A stretch of DNA of 64,000 nt from CBDCNP01 sp965222425 (lineage in GTDB: Bacteria > Acidobacteriota > Vicinamibacteria > Marinacidobacterales > DATDRI01). The translations under genes and the position numbers were made by a program. Shown one piece after another: positions 15,752-24,449 of the stretch. The notes under the pieces were generated by a model. It saw nothing but the letters and a program-made list of their open reading frames with translations, was not told the DNA's origin and did not search any database. Where the stretch lies: the NCBI GenBank assembly GCA_965222425.1, contig CBDCTW010000023.1:124001-188000 (forward strand). The letters are read 5' to 3'. Within the stretch, counting starts at the first letter, position 1; every line of letters starts with the position of its first letter.

Positions 15752-18234
15752 TTTTCCACCACCACGTTGACGAGCCGCTTCGGGACAACGACCACTCGTT
15801 CCACCGTACGGCCCGTCGTCAGCGAACGAACCTTCTCGTCGTCGAGTGCTAATTGTCTAAGCTCCTCTTCCTTGAGGTCCGCTGGAATTGCGATACGACT
15901 CCGCACCTTACCGTTTACCTGGAGAACTAGGGTAATAGTTTCTTGAACCGCAATCGATGGCTCATAGGATGGCCACTCAACCTTCCGCAGGCCGCCCCGG
16001 TGCCCGAGCATCTCCCACATTTCCTCGGAGGCGTGTGGAGTGAAGGGGCTTATCAAAAGCACAATCGTTTCCGCAGCCTCCCGAAGGGCTTTACTGGCCT
16101 CCGGGCGCTCTCCCTCTGCCGGGCGGGACTCCAGGTATTTGTAGACCTCGTTGGTGAGCTCCATGATTGCCGAGATCGCGGTATTCAAATGGAATCGCTC
16201 CTCGATGTCTCGTGTCACCCGCAGGATGGTTTGATGCGTTTTCCGCCGTAGAGACCTCTCGGCTTCATTCCAAGCCTCTTCCCCATTGATCGCCTCTGCG
16301 GACTTGAGGTTCTCTAGCTCGCCGGTCACGAGCCGCCAGACCCTCTGAAGGAATCGAGCCGGCCCCTCCAACCTTTGATCGGTCCAGCCCATCTCCTTCT
16401 CGGGTGGAGCTTCGAAAAGCACGTAGAGCCTCAGTGTGTCGGCGCCAACTCGGCTGACGACTCCATCTGGCTCGACGACGTTTCCCTTCGACTTCGACAT
16501 GACCGAACCGTCTTTAAACACCATCCCCTGCGACAGAAGCTCGGTCACCGGCTCGGCGATGTCTACCAACTCGAGATCCCGCATTACTTTGGTCCAGAAC
16601 CTGGAATAGATAAGATGCAGAATCGCGTGCTCGACGCCGCCCACGTAGAGATCGATGGGAAACCAATAAGCAACCTTTTCGCTGTTGAATGGAGCGGCGT
16701 CGTTGCGCGGGTCGGTATAGCGGTAGAAGTACCAGGAAGAGTCCACGAACGTGTCCATCGTATCGGTCTCGCGTTTTGCGGAACCTCCGCATTTGGGACA
16801 ATCGACATTGACGAACTCGGGTATCGCCTCGAGTGGTGACTTCCCCTGGCCGGTGATGTTGATGGTCTTCGGAAGCAGCACCGGCAGATCTGCCTCCGGA
16901 ACCGGTACGACACCGCATGCACCGCAGTGGACCATCGGAATGGGCGTTCCCCAATATCTCTGCCGTGAGATCCCCCAGTCCTTGAGCCGGTAAGTCACGG
17001 TCTTCTTGCCGAAACCCCGTTCCTCTGCGAACGCCGCCATTTCCGACATCGCCTCCTCCGACGGGAGGCCACTGAAAGTCCCAGAGTCCACCAGGGTCCC
17101 GTAGTCGGTGTAAACCTCCTTGAGCGAGTCCGAACTCGGTGTGCTTCCCGACGCCTGGATTACGACTGGAATGGGGAGTTCGTATTTCTGCGCAAACTCG
17201 AGGTCCCGCTTATCATGAGCGGGCACCGCCATGACGGCGCCAGTACCGTAGTCCATGAGAACGTAATCGGCGATCCAGATCGGGACCTGCTCCTGGGTAA
17301 ATGGGTTCACGGCGAAGCGGCCAGTGGCCATTCCGTTTTTTTCTAGATCGGCGGGGTCCTTGGTTTCCTTTGCCCTAGCCATCGCCTGGTCGATAAAGGA
17401 GCGGAGCTCCGGCGATCGCTCCGCATAAGCCTTGGCCCGCGGATGCTCCGGCGCCAGAAGCAGAAAGCTCGCGCCGTAAATGGTGTCGATGCGTGTGGTG
17501 AACACGCGAATCGGCTCTTCCCTTTCCACGGCGAAGTCGATCTCCGCACCTTCTGAGCGTCCGATCCAATTGCGTTGCATCGTGAGAACGCGCTCTGGCC
17601 ATTTGTCGAGAGGCGCCATGTCGGAAAGCAGATCTTCCGCGTAGTTCGTGATTCTCAGAAACCACTGTTCCAGATCGCGCTGAATCACCTCTGCCCCACA
17701 CCTCCAGCAGCGACCACCTTCCACCTGTTCGTTGGCCAGTACCGTCTGGCAACTTGGACACCAGTTCACGATGGCTTTTTTTCGATAAGCGAGCCCTTTT
17801 TTCCACATCTGGATGAAGAACCATTGGTTCCACCGGTAGTAGTCAGGATCGCAGCTAGCGACTTCCCTCTCCCAGGCATAGGAGAAGCCTATGCGCCGCA
17901 GTTGGGTTTTCATGTGGTCGATGTTCGAAAGCGTCCATTCCTCGGGGTGGGCACCGTGCTTGAGGGCGGCATTCTCCGCCGGAAGCCCCAGTGCATCCCA
18001 GCCAATAGGATGAAGGACGTTGAACCCTCTCATTCGTTTGAATCGAGCAACGACGTCAACGATCGAGTAATTGCGCACGTGCCCCATATGAATTCTTCCC
18101 GACGGATAGGGCAGCATGGGCAGGCAATAGAACTTCGCGCGGCTAGAATTTTCCGTGACCTCGAAGACACGGGCGTCGGCCCAGCGTTTCTGCCACTTCG
18201 ACTCGATTGCCTGAAACTCGTACGCTCGACTCAT
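15748..18234 (-). CDS. leuS: Leucyl-tRNA synthetase
   Basis: An 828-residue class I synthetase. PYPSGRIHMGHVRNY (HMGH at 49-52) is the HIGH motif and VMSKSKGNVVEP the KMSKS motif. The CP1 editing domain spans about residues 220-420, with the TTRIDTIYGASF and YGTGAVMAVPAHDKRD motifs that hydrolyse misacylated tRNA. A zinc-knuckle pair, CPSCQT and CWRCGAEV, lies near 160-185. It charges tRNA-Leu in the cytosol. It heads a three-gene operon with lptE and holA. Confidence 0.97.
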   Translation of the reverse strand: MSRAYEFQAIESKWQKRWADARVFEVTENSSRAKFYCLPMLPYPSGRIHMGHVRNYSIVDVVARFKRMRGFNVLHPIGWDALGLPAENAALKHGAHPEEWTLSNIDHMKTQLRRIGFSYAWEREVASCDPDYYRWNQWFFIQMWKKGLAYRKKAIVNWCPSCQTVLANEQVEGGRCWRCGAEVIQRDLEQWFLRITNYAEDLLSDMAPLDKWPERVLTMQRNWIGRSEGAEIDFAVEREEPIRVFTTRIDTIYGASFLLLAPEHPRAKAYAERSPELRSFIDQAMARAKETKDPADLEKNGMATGRFAVNPFTQEQVPIWIADYVLMDYGTGAVMAVPAHDKRDLEFAQKYELPIPVVIQASGSTPSSDSLKEVYTDYGTLVDSGTFSGLPSEEAMSEMAAFAEERGFGKKTVTYRLKDWGISRQRYWGTPIPMVHCGACGVVPVPEADLPVLLPKTINITGQGKSPLEAIPEFVNVDCPKCGGSAKRETDTMDTFVDSSWYFYRYTDPRNDAAPFNSEKVAYWFPIDLYVGGVEHAILHLIYSRFWTKVMRDLELVDIAEPVTELLSQGMVFKDGSVMSKSKGNVVEPDGVVSRVGADTLRLYVLFEAPPEKEMGWTDQRLEGPARFLQRVWRLVTGELENLKSAEAINGEEAWNEAERSLRRKTHQTILRVTRDIEERFHLNTAISAIMELTNEVYKYLESRPAEGERPEASKALREAAETIVLLISPFTPHASEEMWEMLGHRGGLRKVEWPSYEPSIAVQETITLVLQVNGKVRSRIAIPADLKEEELRQLALDDEKVRSLTTGRTVERVVVVPKRLVNVVVEK

Positions 18235-18264
18235 TGGAACCTCGGAACCTCGGAAAAACGACTC

Positions 18265-18270
18265 ATATTA
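18265..18270 (-). promoter_or_regulatory. Extended -10 of leuS promoter
   Basis: TGC-TAATAT on the minus strand, about 30 bases before the leuS ATG. The 12-mer TGCTAATATGAG is identical to the one upstream of the dap operon at 30517-30528. No -35 resembling TTGACA is seen. Confidence 0.5.
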
Positions 18271-18439
18271 GCACAAGAGGCTTGCGGGCCCGTTGGACTG
18301 AACGCCTGACTTTGGCGCCCCTCAGGACATGAAGGACGCCCAAAAAAGCGGTCACCCGTCCCTTTGTGATGACAGGTCTCGGTGAAGGCATGGACCCGGA
18401 AGTCATTTTGTTCGTGGATGTTAAATACCTCACACCTTC

Positions 18440-18454
18440 TGGCACTCCCTTTGC
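18440..18454 (+). promoter_or_regulatory. Sigma-54 (-24/-12) promoter
   Basis: TGGCAC-TCCCT-TTGC matches the core consensus TGGCAC-N5-TTGC exactly. It faces the glycine-rich membrane-protein gene at 18564, leaving a leader of roughly 100 bases. The 200 bases upstream contain no recognised gene and would be the place for activator sites; GTCACCCGTCCCTTTGTGATGAC at about 18341-18363 is a weak inverted repeat there. The rest of 18235-18563 shows nothing else beyond the leuS promoter. Confidence 0.75.
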
Positions 18455-18563
18455 GTAGACTAGAGGCGTAGGTGAGGTGCCCCCCCCACAACTCGCTGGG
18501 GCAACGTGGCGGGGTTCGCCGAGCCATTGGAAGCCAAGCAAGTCCTAATCCGAGGAGGTGTTC

Positions 18564-19196
18564 ATGGCTTCTCAAGCGACCGGCAAAACGAGCTCGGTCA
18601 CAATGGGGAGTTGGCGCCAGTCGGAAAGCCTTCCCCTCGTCGTGGCACTTCAAGGGCTGGGACTGTTCGTGCTCGCGTTTCTCATCGAGGCTCCTCCGTC
18701 TAGCAACCCGTTAGCGGGAGACACCGTGGGATTCGCCGGGTACGCTAGCAGCGAGTCGGTCCGTACGACCTCCGACTCTCAGGTACCGGCCGATCTCCTG
18801 CCGGAGCAGATTCGCTTGCCGAAGTTCCCCAACCTGGATGAACGCACACCAAGGCAGCAACCCGCTCCGACTTCTGAAGACCAGCAGGAATCATCGAATC
18901 CGGACCTGAACCTGACCGCCCTGCGAGTAGACACCGTGGCGTTCGACGCACCCGCGGCGGTACAGGTAGCCTTGGCGCTTCCCGACGCTCCTGAGGAGCT
19001 CATACCGGGAGCCATTTCGCAGGCGCGATTTGGCGGCGGCGAGGGAACATCAAGCACGCGAGGTCGCACAGGGGGATGGGGAGGCATCGGTGTATCCGGA
19101 ATCGGCCGCGGCAGCGGTGGTGCATGCGGCCGAGGCGGATCGACCGAGTCTCCCATCATCATCGAGCGATCATTCGGCTACCCTATTAACAAATAG
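18564..19196 (+). CDS. Unknown glycine-rich single-pass membrane protein
   Basis: The 210-residue product starts at ATG 18564 behind GAGGAGG five bases upstream. It has one hydrophobic segment (about 26-43, LPLVVALQGLGLFVLAFLI), then a Pro/Glu/Ser-rich stretch (LPEQIRLPKFPNLDER at ~78-93). A Gly/Ser/Arg-rich tail (~165-195) follows, and the ending is ESPIIIERSFGYPINK. The layout (short cytoplasmic N-terminus, one anchor, Pro-rich spacer) recalls TonB-like proteins, but no TonB C-terminal domain is visible. It is monocistronic, driven by a consensus sigma-54 promoter and ended by a strong terminator. I do not recognise the family. Confidence 0.75.
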   Translation: MASQATGKTSSVTMGSWRQSESLPLVVALQGLGLFVLAFLIEAPPSSNPLAGDTVGFAGYASSESVRTTSDSQVPADLLPEQIRLPKFPNLDERTPRQQPAPTSEDQQESSNPDLNLTALRVDTVAFDAPAAVQVALALPDAPEELIPGAISQARFGGGEGTSSTRGRTGGWGGIGVSGIGRGSGGACGRGGSTESPIIIERSFGYPINK

Positions 19197-19231
19197 CCGC
19201 TCCCTAGGCGGACTACTGCCGGAAACAAATG

Positions 19232-19276
19232 AAGCGGCGGCGTCAAAGAGACATCTTGGCGCCGCCGCTTTTTTCT
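19232..19276 (+). terminator. Rho-independent terminator
   Basis: AAGCGGCGGCG and CGCCGCCGCTT pair around a short loop and are followed by TTTTTT on the plus strand, ending the glycine-rich gene transcript. Confidence 0.9.
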
Positions 19277-19277
19277 T

Positions 19278-20121
19278 CTAATCGCTCTCCTCCATAGCCG
19301 CTATCGCGGCACGGATGTTTTCCGCCTGCGACGCTTCCGTGCTGTGGGCCAGCGCCAGCCGGAGTTGCTCGACCGCCTCTTCCGACCGTCCTTCTTTCTC
19401 AAGAAGCGCAGCGAGGTTCAAGTACGCCGGCACGAAGTCCGACCGAACCTGGATCTCCTTCCGATACGCTTCTTCCGCCTTGCTTGCTTCTCCCAGGAGT
19501 TCGAAGACCAGCGCGAGAGTGAATTGGACTTTGGGATGCTCGGGAGAACGGGTAGCGAGAGACTCGAGCACGTCCAGCGCTTCTTCTTTCCGGTCCGTCG
19601 CCATGTAGGCCTGAGCTAGATTGAATGCTGCCGGTCGAGCGGCGTCTCACTCAACGTCAAAGCCTCCAAAGTCGTAATCGCGGCGTCGTACTCCTTCTTA
19701 GCTAGCATCAGGGTCCCGAGGCCGAACCGCGCCTCCGCGTTCTGTGGCTCGAGCCCCAATACCTGCAGAAAAGCCGCCTCGGCTTCCTCGGGGAAGCCTT
19801 GCTCATACGCGGCCGCCCCGACGGAGATCTGAACCTGGACACTTCCTGGAGCGCCGATGCTCTCTTGAGAAGCTCCAGCGCCTCCTCGTATTGACCACCG
19901 TTATAAAACGTCAGTCCCCGTTTGTAGAGGTCCCTCGGATCGTCTTGAACGCCGGCAATCCCCAGCGCCAAGACGAAGCAAAGAATCCCCATTAGCCAAT
20001 TTAGCCCGATGAAGAACCAAAACCAAAACCTAGACAGGATTACAGGATGAACCGGGTGGTCTTCGGTTTTCTTATCCTGTGATCCCGTCTGAGTTTTTTC
20101 TGTCTTTTTTCTTGATTCCAC
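19278..20121 (-). pseudogene. TPR-repeat membrane protein, broken by two frameshifts
   Basis: Three frames together give one TPR protein. The first (from 20121, or more likely ATG 19992: MGILCFVLALGIAGV) has a membrane anchor and YKRGLTFYNGGQYEEALELL. The second (about 19855-19645) has AAAYEQGFPEEAEAAFLQVL and LMLAKKEYDAAITTLEAL. The third (19645 to 19278) has FNLAQAYMATDRKEEALDVL and YLNLAALLEKEGRSEEAVEQ. Shifts fall near 19855 and 19645. TPR domains mediate protein-protein contacts; the partner is unknown. The N-terminal 40 residues of the longest frame overlap mutY and a hairpin repeat, so the start at 19992 is preferred. Confidence 0.7.
20033..20089. repeat. Hairpin repeat of the CAGGATTACAGGAT type
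   Basis: GACAGGATTACAGGAT (20033-20048) and ATCCTGTGATCCCGTC (20074-20089) are inverted copies with two mismatches and a 25-base loop. Such CAGGAT/ATCCTG repeats occur in intergenic DNA of many environmental bacteria. It spans the mutY stop. Confidence 0.65.
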
Positions 20122-21175
20122 GAAGTACCTTGAAAGTCATCGAGGAGACGGGGTATTCAGACATCTTCGCTGGTGGGATCCATGCTCTCGACTTCTTATT
20201 CCGCAGCCCGCGGCCCGAACCAACGCTCAACCGGGCCTCGAAGGCGTACAGGGTGATGCGTCGGTTCATGATGTTGTGCTTGACCCGAACGAGCTCCGCG
20301 CCCGGCTCCAATCGAAGCCCGTATCTCTCACGCGCCTCACGAGCCAAAGCTCCCCGCGGCTCCTCGTCCGCCCGGCACGAACCACCCGGCAGCTCCCAGA
20401 GCCCACGCATGAGCTCTTCGTCCTCCCTCTGATACATCAACACTCGTCCTCGTCTCCTAATGACGGCGGCGGTCAGCACCACCGGAACGGACGCCTTTCT
20501 AGCAGTCAACTCGGGTAGGTCTTCCTGGACGCCTTGCTGAAGCGCCTTGCAATCTTCCTGAACGGGGCACACGAGACAGCGGGGACGACGCGGTGTGCAT
20601 ACCAACGCCCCCAGTTCCATGAGGGCTTGGTTGAACTCCGAGATCGCCTGCGTCGGCAAAACCTCCTCCGCTTTTTGCCAAAGTAGTTTTCGGGCCGGGC
20701 CCGATCTCGGATCCCCACGAACCAAGAAAACGCGAGAGAGCACGCGCGCGACGTTGCCGTCTAGAATCGCATGGCGCTGGCCGTATGCGATCGAGAGAAT
20801 CGCACCCGCGGTATACCTCCCCACTCCGGGAAGCGCTAGCCACCCATCGAGCGTCTCCGGAAAACGACCGCCATTTTCTTCCACCACCCATTTGGCAGCC
20901 TGGTGCAACGCCTTCGCACGCTTGTAGTAGCCCAGCCCCGACCAAGCGGCTAGGACATCCTGCTCCGATGCGCGCGCCAATCTCTCGACATCGGGAAAAC
21001 GACTGGTGAACCGCTCGAAATACGGAAGCACCGTCTTGACCTGCGTCTGCTGCAGCATCAGCTCCGACACCCAGACCCGATAGGGCTCGGGCCGCTCCCG
21101 CCATGGAAGCTGGCGCCGATGGCGTCGATACCAAGAAAGAAGCCGCGTTTGTAGGCTTGTCTTTCGTCCAGTAGC
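20072..21175 (-). CDS. mutY: A/G-specific adenine glycosylase
   Basis: MutY removes adenine mispaired with 8-oxoguanine. The catalytic domain holds PWRERPEPYRVWVSELMLQQ, the helix-hairpin-helix LPGVGRYTAGAI with the following Asp (AILDGNVARVLSR), and the iron-sulfur ligands CTPRRPRCLVCPVQEDC (C-x6-C-x2-C-x5-C). A NUDIX-like C-terminal domain (VLTAAVIRRRGRVLMYQRED, GLWELPGG) recognises 8-oxoG. GTG 21175 is favoured by GGGG seven bases upstream; a frame extension to 21265 would overlap the divergent gene's promoter region. The last 15 residues are Lys-rich and read into a hairpin repeat, so the native C-terminus may have been altered. Confidence 0.93.
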   Translation of the reverse strand, partial: ATGRKTSLQTRLLSWYRRHRRQLPWRERPEPYRVWVSELMLQQTQVKTVLPYFERFTSRFPDVERLARASEQDVLAAWSGLGYYKRAKALHQAAKWVVEENGGRFPETLDGWLALPGVGRYTAGAILSIAYGQRHAILDGNVARVLSRVFLVRGDPRSGPARKLLWQKAEEVLPTQAISEFNQALMELGALVCTPRRPRCLVCPVQEDCKALQQGVQEDLPELTARKASVPVVLTAAVIRRRGRVLMYQREDEELMRGLWELPGGSCRADEEPRGALAREARERYGLRLEPGAELVRVKHNIMNRRITLYAFEARLSVGSGRGLRNKKSRAWIPPAKMSEYPVSSMTFKVLRGIKKKDRKNSDGITG

Positions 21176-21273
21176 CACGATGGCCCCGATGATACCCCAG
21201 GACCGCAGAACCGATGCGCCGCTTGATCTCTGGCTCGAATGCGGTAGGATGCGACCCGAGTCCAATCAGAATC

Positions 21274-22056
21274 ATGCAACTCGCTACCACTCTGCTCCTG
21301 CTCATTCTTCAGGCCTCCCAATTCGAGCCGCCTGTCACCCTCAGATGTGAGCTAGACACCGAGCTACCGCTCGACGAGATTCGAGTATCCATCGCCGAGA
21401 TGCGAGAAAGGGAAGGCGTCCCCGAACCCAACGGAGGCCTCACTTTCCGCGGGCTGCCGGCCGGCGACATCCACCTCTCCTTCTTCCAAAAGGAAATCTT
21501 GCTAGGCGACATCGAGATCCGTTCAGCGAACTACGGAGACTTCGTCCGCTTGAAGATCCGCCTGGTGACGGGTAATGCGATCTTGCTGGACGAGTTTCGT
21601 GTAAAAGGCGTGCGCGGCGACCGCGGCACGTCGGCGAAGCCAATCTCCGTTGCTTCCACAAGCACCCTCAGAACCACCTCCGAGCCGACGCGCGTTGAAA
21701 ATCGCGCGCCCCTCACCCAACCGATACCGTCGCGCCCACCGCCGCCCCTGCGATCTGCCAAGAAGTCCTCTTCCGAATGCCCCGATCCTGGAGATTCGAT
21801 CACGCGAACAGGCAAGCTCTCCCGAATCATCGACAACGACTCCTTCGAATTGCTGGGAAGCCGTCGTCAGAGCTATGTGGTCTACGTCGGCAGTGCGACC
21901 CGTCTCAAACGTGGCTCTACTCTGGTCGCCTACAGCGCCCTCCGTGAGGGCCTCGCCCTTCTTGTCAACGGAACGGTCGCTGCCGGCCCGGAGGACGAGG
22001 GCAACATCGGGGGCCCGAGAAGTCATCCTTCAGCGCCGCTAACGCGGCGCGACTGA
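21274..22056 (+). CDS. Unknown secreted protein
   Basis: The 260-residue product starts with a signal peptide (MQLATTLLLLILQASQ). Residues ~20-110 look like a small beta-sandwich of carboxypeptidase-regulatory type (VTLRCELDTELPLDEIRVSI, GLTFRGLPAGDIHLSFF). A Pro/Ser/Thr-rich linker (~130-180) leads to a C-terminal beta domain (ITRTGKLSRIIDNDSFELLG, SRRQSYVVYVGSATRLKRGS). No family was recognised with confidence. It is divergent from mutY and the stop precedes a 95-base gap before the TPR gene. Confidence 0.65.
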   Translation: MQLATTLLLLILQASQFEPPVTLRCELDTELPLDEIRVSIAEMREREGVPEPNGGLTFRGLPAGDIHLSFFQKEILLGDIEIRSANYGDFVRLKIRLVTGNAILLDEFRVKGVRGDRGTSAKPISVASTSTLRTTSEPTRVENRAPLTQPIPSRPPPPLRSAKKSSSECPDPGDSITRTGKLSRIIDNDSFELLGSRRQSYVVYVGSATRLKRGSTLVAYSALREGLALLVNGTVAAGPEDEGNIGGPRSHPSAPLTRRD

Positions 22057-22151
22057 GCACTGCAGCTCGAGAACTTGACCCGGAGGTCGGTTGCAAGGTC
22101 CTGCCCGACGGGGCTATGCTGGCAGTCTGACTGTCATAGTCGTCAAGAGAT

Positions 22152-23087
22152 ATGGGACGAATCACACTCCATGAACGCTACGTCGACCTCGGCGTGAAGT
22201 TCATCGAACAGGACGACCCGCAACGAGCTCTTCGCTACATCAATCGGGCTCTCACTCTGGACCAACGATCCTATTTCGCATACTACAACCGCGGGATCGC
22301 TTACGACTTGATGGACCGGCTCGAAGATGCACTGGCCGACTATGATCGGGCTCTTGCCATCCAACCAAACCATCTTGCGTCTATCCATAATCGGGCTGTG
22401 GTTCTGCGGGAGCTCGGGCGCGCCGAAGAAGCGGTCGAAAGCTTCGACCAGATCTTGAAATACGATCCCGACAACGACGACTTCGTTTACAACCGAGGGG
22501 CGGCGCTCGCAGACCTCGGACGTTACGAAGAAGCGATCAGTTGCTACGATCGCGCTATTCAACTCGCGCCAAAAAAACTCGACGCCCGCATTACCAAAGC
22601 CAGCGCGCTCATCGCGTCCGGCAGGTTCGACGAGGCAATTGCGGAGGCCGACGCGATACTCCAGCTCGACCCAACATCGGTCGAGGCTCACTCCGTTATG
22701 GGCCTAGCACACTTGGACAACGATCGTCCCCAAGAGGCCATCGCGTGCCTTACCCACGTCCTCGAACGCCAGCCCGACGATCACTCCGCACTTCTTCACC
22801 GCGGCATCGCGCTACTGCGTCTTCGTCGCAACGAGCAAGCGGTGCTCGACCTGCGCGCCGCGCTCAAGAACCATCCCGACTGTGATGAGGCGTTTTACAA
22901 CTTGGCTATCGCGTACGTGAAGCTCGGCAACCGCGAGGCCGCCCTCGACGCGTTGCAAACTGCGATCGACATTCACCCTCCGCGCCGCGCAGAGATACGC
23001 AAGGCCAAGGAGTTCGAGGCCCTCCGTTCCGAGCCGCGATTCAAGGCCGTTCTCACCGGCAAGGGAGAGGTCGGCAAGAGACGCTAG
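22152..23087 (+). CDS. TPR-repeat protein
   Basis: The 311-residue protein consists almost entirely of tetratricopeptide repeats, about eight helical pairs of 34 residues. Typical units are YAYYNRGIAYDLMDRLEDAL-like and VYNRGAALADLGRYEEAISC. There is no signal peptide or membrane segment, so it is probably a cytosolic scaffold. The stop TAG at 23085-23087 is directly followed, in the same frame, by the sequence leading to the small zinc-ribbon ORF. Specific partner unknown. Confidence 0.88.
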   Translation: MGRITLHERYVDLGVKFIEQDDPQRALRYINRALTLDQRSYFAYYNRGIAYDLMDRLEDALADYDRALAIQPNHLASIHNRAVVLRELGRAEEAVESFDQILKYDPDNDDFVYNRGAALADLGRYEEAISCYDRAIQLAPKKLDARITKASALIASGRFDEAIAEADAILQLDPTSVEAHSVMGLAHLDNDRPQEAIACLTHVLERQPDDHSALLHRGIALLRLRRNEQAVLDLRAALKNHPDCDEAFYNLAIAYVKLGNREAALDALQTAIDIHPPRRAEIRKAKEFEALRSEPRFKAVLTGKGEVGKRR

Positions 23088-23168
23088 TGCCCCATTTCGC
23101 CCACTCAGCCCATACAAAAACGACGCGAAACACCCGAGTCACTCGACAGGCAGAACCGGCAGGAACCC

Positions 23169-23303
23169 ACGACTAAGCTGCAAGTTGAGCCTGAGACTCT
23201 CGTCTTGACCTGTCCGAACTGCGGAGCGAGTCTGCGAGAGGATCGCTGCAAGCTTCTCTGTCCGCGGTGCCACTACTACATGAGCTGCTCCGACTACTAC
23301 TGA
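23169..23303 (+). CDS. Tiny zinc-ribbon protein, no canonical start codon
   Basis: A 44-residue frame ends at TGA 23301-23303. It has two CxxC pairs and a cysteine-rich tail: CPNCGASLREDRCKLLCPRC, then HYYMSCSDYY. That pattern is a treble-clef/zinc-ribbon knuckle, and ends of the SCSDYY kind are familiar from very small conserved bacterial proteins. No ATG or GTG lies upstream in frame before the TPR stop. The best placed candidate is ACG at 23169 (after CAGGAACCC), which would read MTKLQVEPETLVLTCPNCG; a TTG at 23205 would lose the N-terminus. Either the start has mutated from ATG or a non-standard start is used. The stop overlaps the convergent aminotransferase gene by seven bases. Confidence 0.55.
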   Translation, partial: TTKLQVEPETLVLTCPNCGASLREDRCKLLCPRCHYYMSCSDYY

Positions 23304-24427
23304 CTCCGCTTTACTGTCCCGCGAATCCGTTCTACCCCGGCGCAGATCATTTTTTCCTCTACCGAAAACGACAAGCGCAAGAACCGGCTAGCTTCTTCTC
23401 CGAAAGCGGCACCGGGAATCGTGATCACTCGCGCCCGCTCGACCAATTCCACTGCGGTCCCCAAGCTGTCGCCGGCTGGAGCAGCCTCGATCATCATGTA
23501 AAAAGTCGCATCCGGAACTAGGGGGGAGAAACCCAACCGTTCTCGAACCAGCGTCGCGAGCAAATCCCTCCGATGCTTGAGCCGACCGCGAAAAGACTCC
23601 ATCTCCCGTTGGGCTTCGGTCCCGAACGCCGCGAGAGCGGCTTTTTGAGAGTGAGCCGGCGCACAGCTTACGGCGTACTGATGGATGACCCGAATGGGCT
23701 CGATCCGCTCCGGCGCGGCCACCGCCCAACCGAGACGCCAACCGGTCATGCTCGCGAACTTGGATAGACTCGAAACGACTACTCCGTCGGTGCTGACGTC
23801 TAGATAGGAGGGCGGCCGCTCTCCGAAGTAGATGTCCTGATACACCTCGTCGGAGATCACGAGGAGCTCGTGCTCCGCCGCTAGCTTTGCGACTTTCCGA
23901 AGCTCCTCGAGAGGAATAATCACACCGGTGGGATTGGCCGGGCTATTCAATACCAGCGCCTGCGTGCGCGGCGAAATCAGGGACTCGAGAGCATCGGCGC
24001 TAAACCGAAAACCCTGCGACGCGGACAGCGGATAAGTAACCGGCGATGCACCGGCGAGCCGAGCAATCGCCGGATAAGCAGGAAAACCTGGGTCGGGAAC
24101 CAAGACTTCCTGCCCCGGACCAAGCCACGCCAACATGGTTGCGAAAAGCGCCTCCTGGGCTCCCACGGTAACAAGCACGGAGTCGCGGCTGATTCGCTCG
24201 CCCGAGTACTCCGCTATCATCTGGCGCAATTCGGGCAGACCCGCTGTCGCCGTGTAACCGAGCCGGCTTTCGTCGAGTGCGTGGTGTGCGGCGCGAAGAA
24301 TCGCACGCGGAGTATCGAACGTGGGCTCCCCAAACCCCAAGTTGATGGCGTCCGGAGGAGCGACCTCCAGGACGCGACGGATGAGGGAGATCCCGACCCC
24401 TTCGAGGCGTGAAGCGGGCTTTCTCAA
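23297..24427 (-). CDS. Class I/II PLP-dependent aminotransferase (probable N-succinyl-DAP aminotransferase)
   Basis: A 376-residue fold-type I aminotransferase. INLGFGEPTFDTP opens the substrate region, NSPANPTG and ISDEVYQDIYF hold the cofactor Asn and Asp/Tyr, SSLSKFASMTGWRLGW carries the PLP-binding Lys, and FLRLSFSV the C-terminal Arg. The family is broad and sequence alone does not fix the substrate. As last gene of a dap operon with dapD and a dapE-like gene, it most likely performs the DapC step, transamination of N-succinyl-2-amino-6-ketopimelate. Confidence 0.85.
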   Translation of the reverse strand: MRKPASRLEGVGISLIRRVLEVAPPDAINLGFGEPTFDTPRAILRAAHHALDESRLGYTATAGLPELRQMIAEYSGERISRDSVLVTVGAQEALFATMLAWLGPGQEVLVPDPGFPAYPAIARLAGASPVTYPLSASQGFRFSADALESLISPRTQALVLNSPANPTGVIIPLEELRKVAKLAAEHELLVISDEVYQDIYFGERPPSYLDVSTDGVVVSSLSKFASMTGWRLGWAVAAPERIEPIRVIHQYAVSCAPAHSQKAALAAFGTEAQREMESFRGRLKHRRDLLATLVRERLGFSPLVPDATFYMMIEAAPAGDSLGTAVELVERARVITIPGAAFGEEASRFLRLSFSVEEKMICAGVERIRGTVKRSQ

Positions 24428-24449
24428 AAGTCGAGCCGACTAAGCCAGT

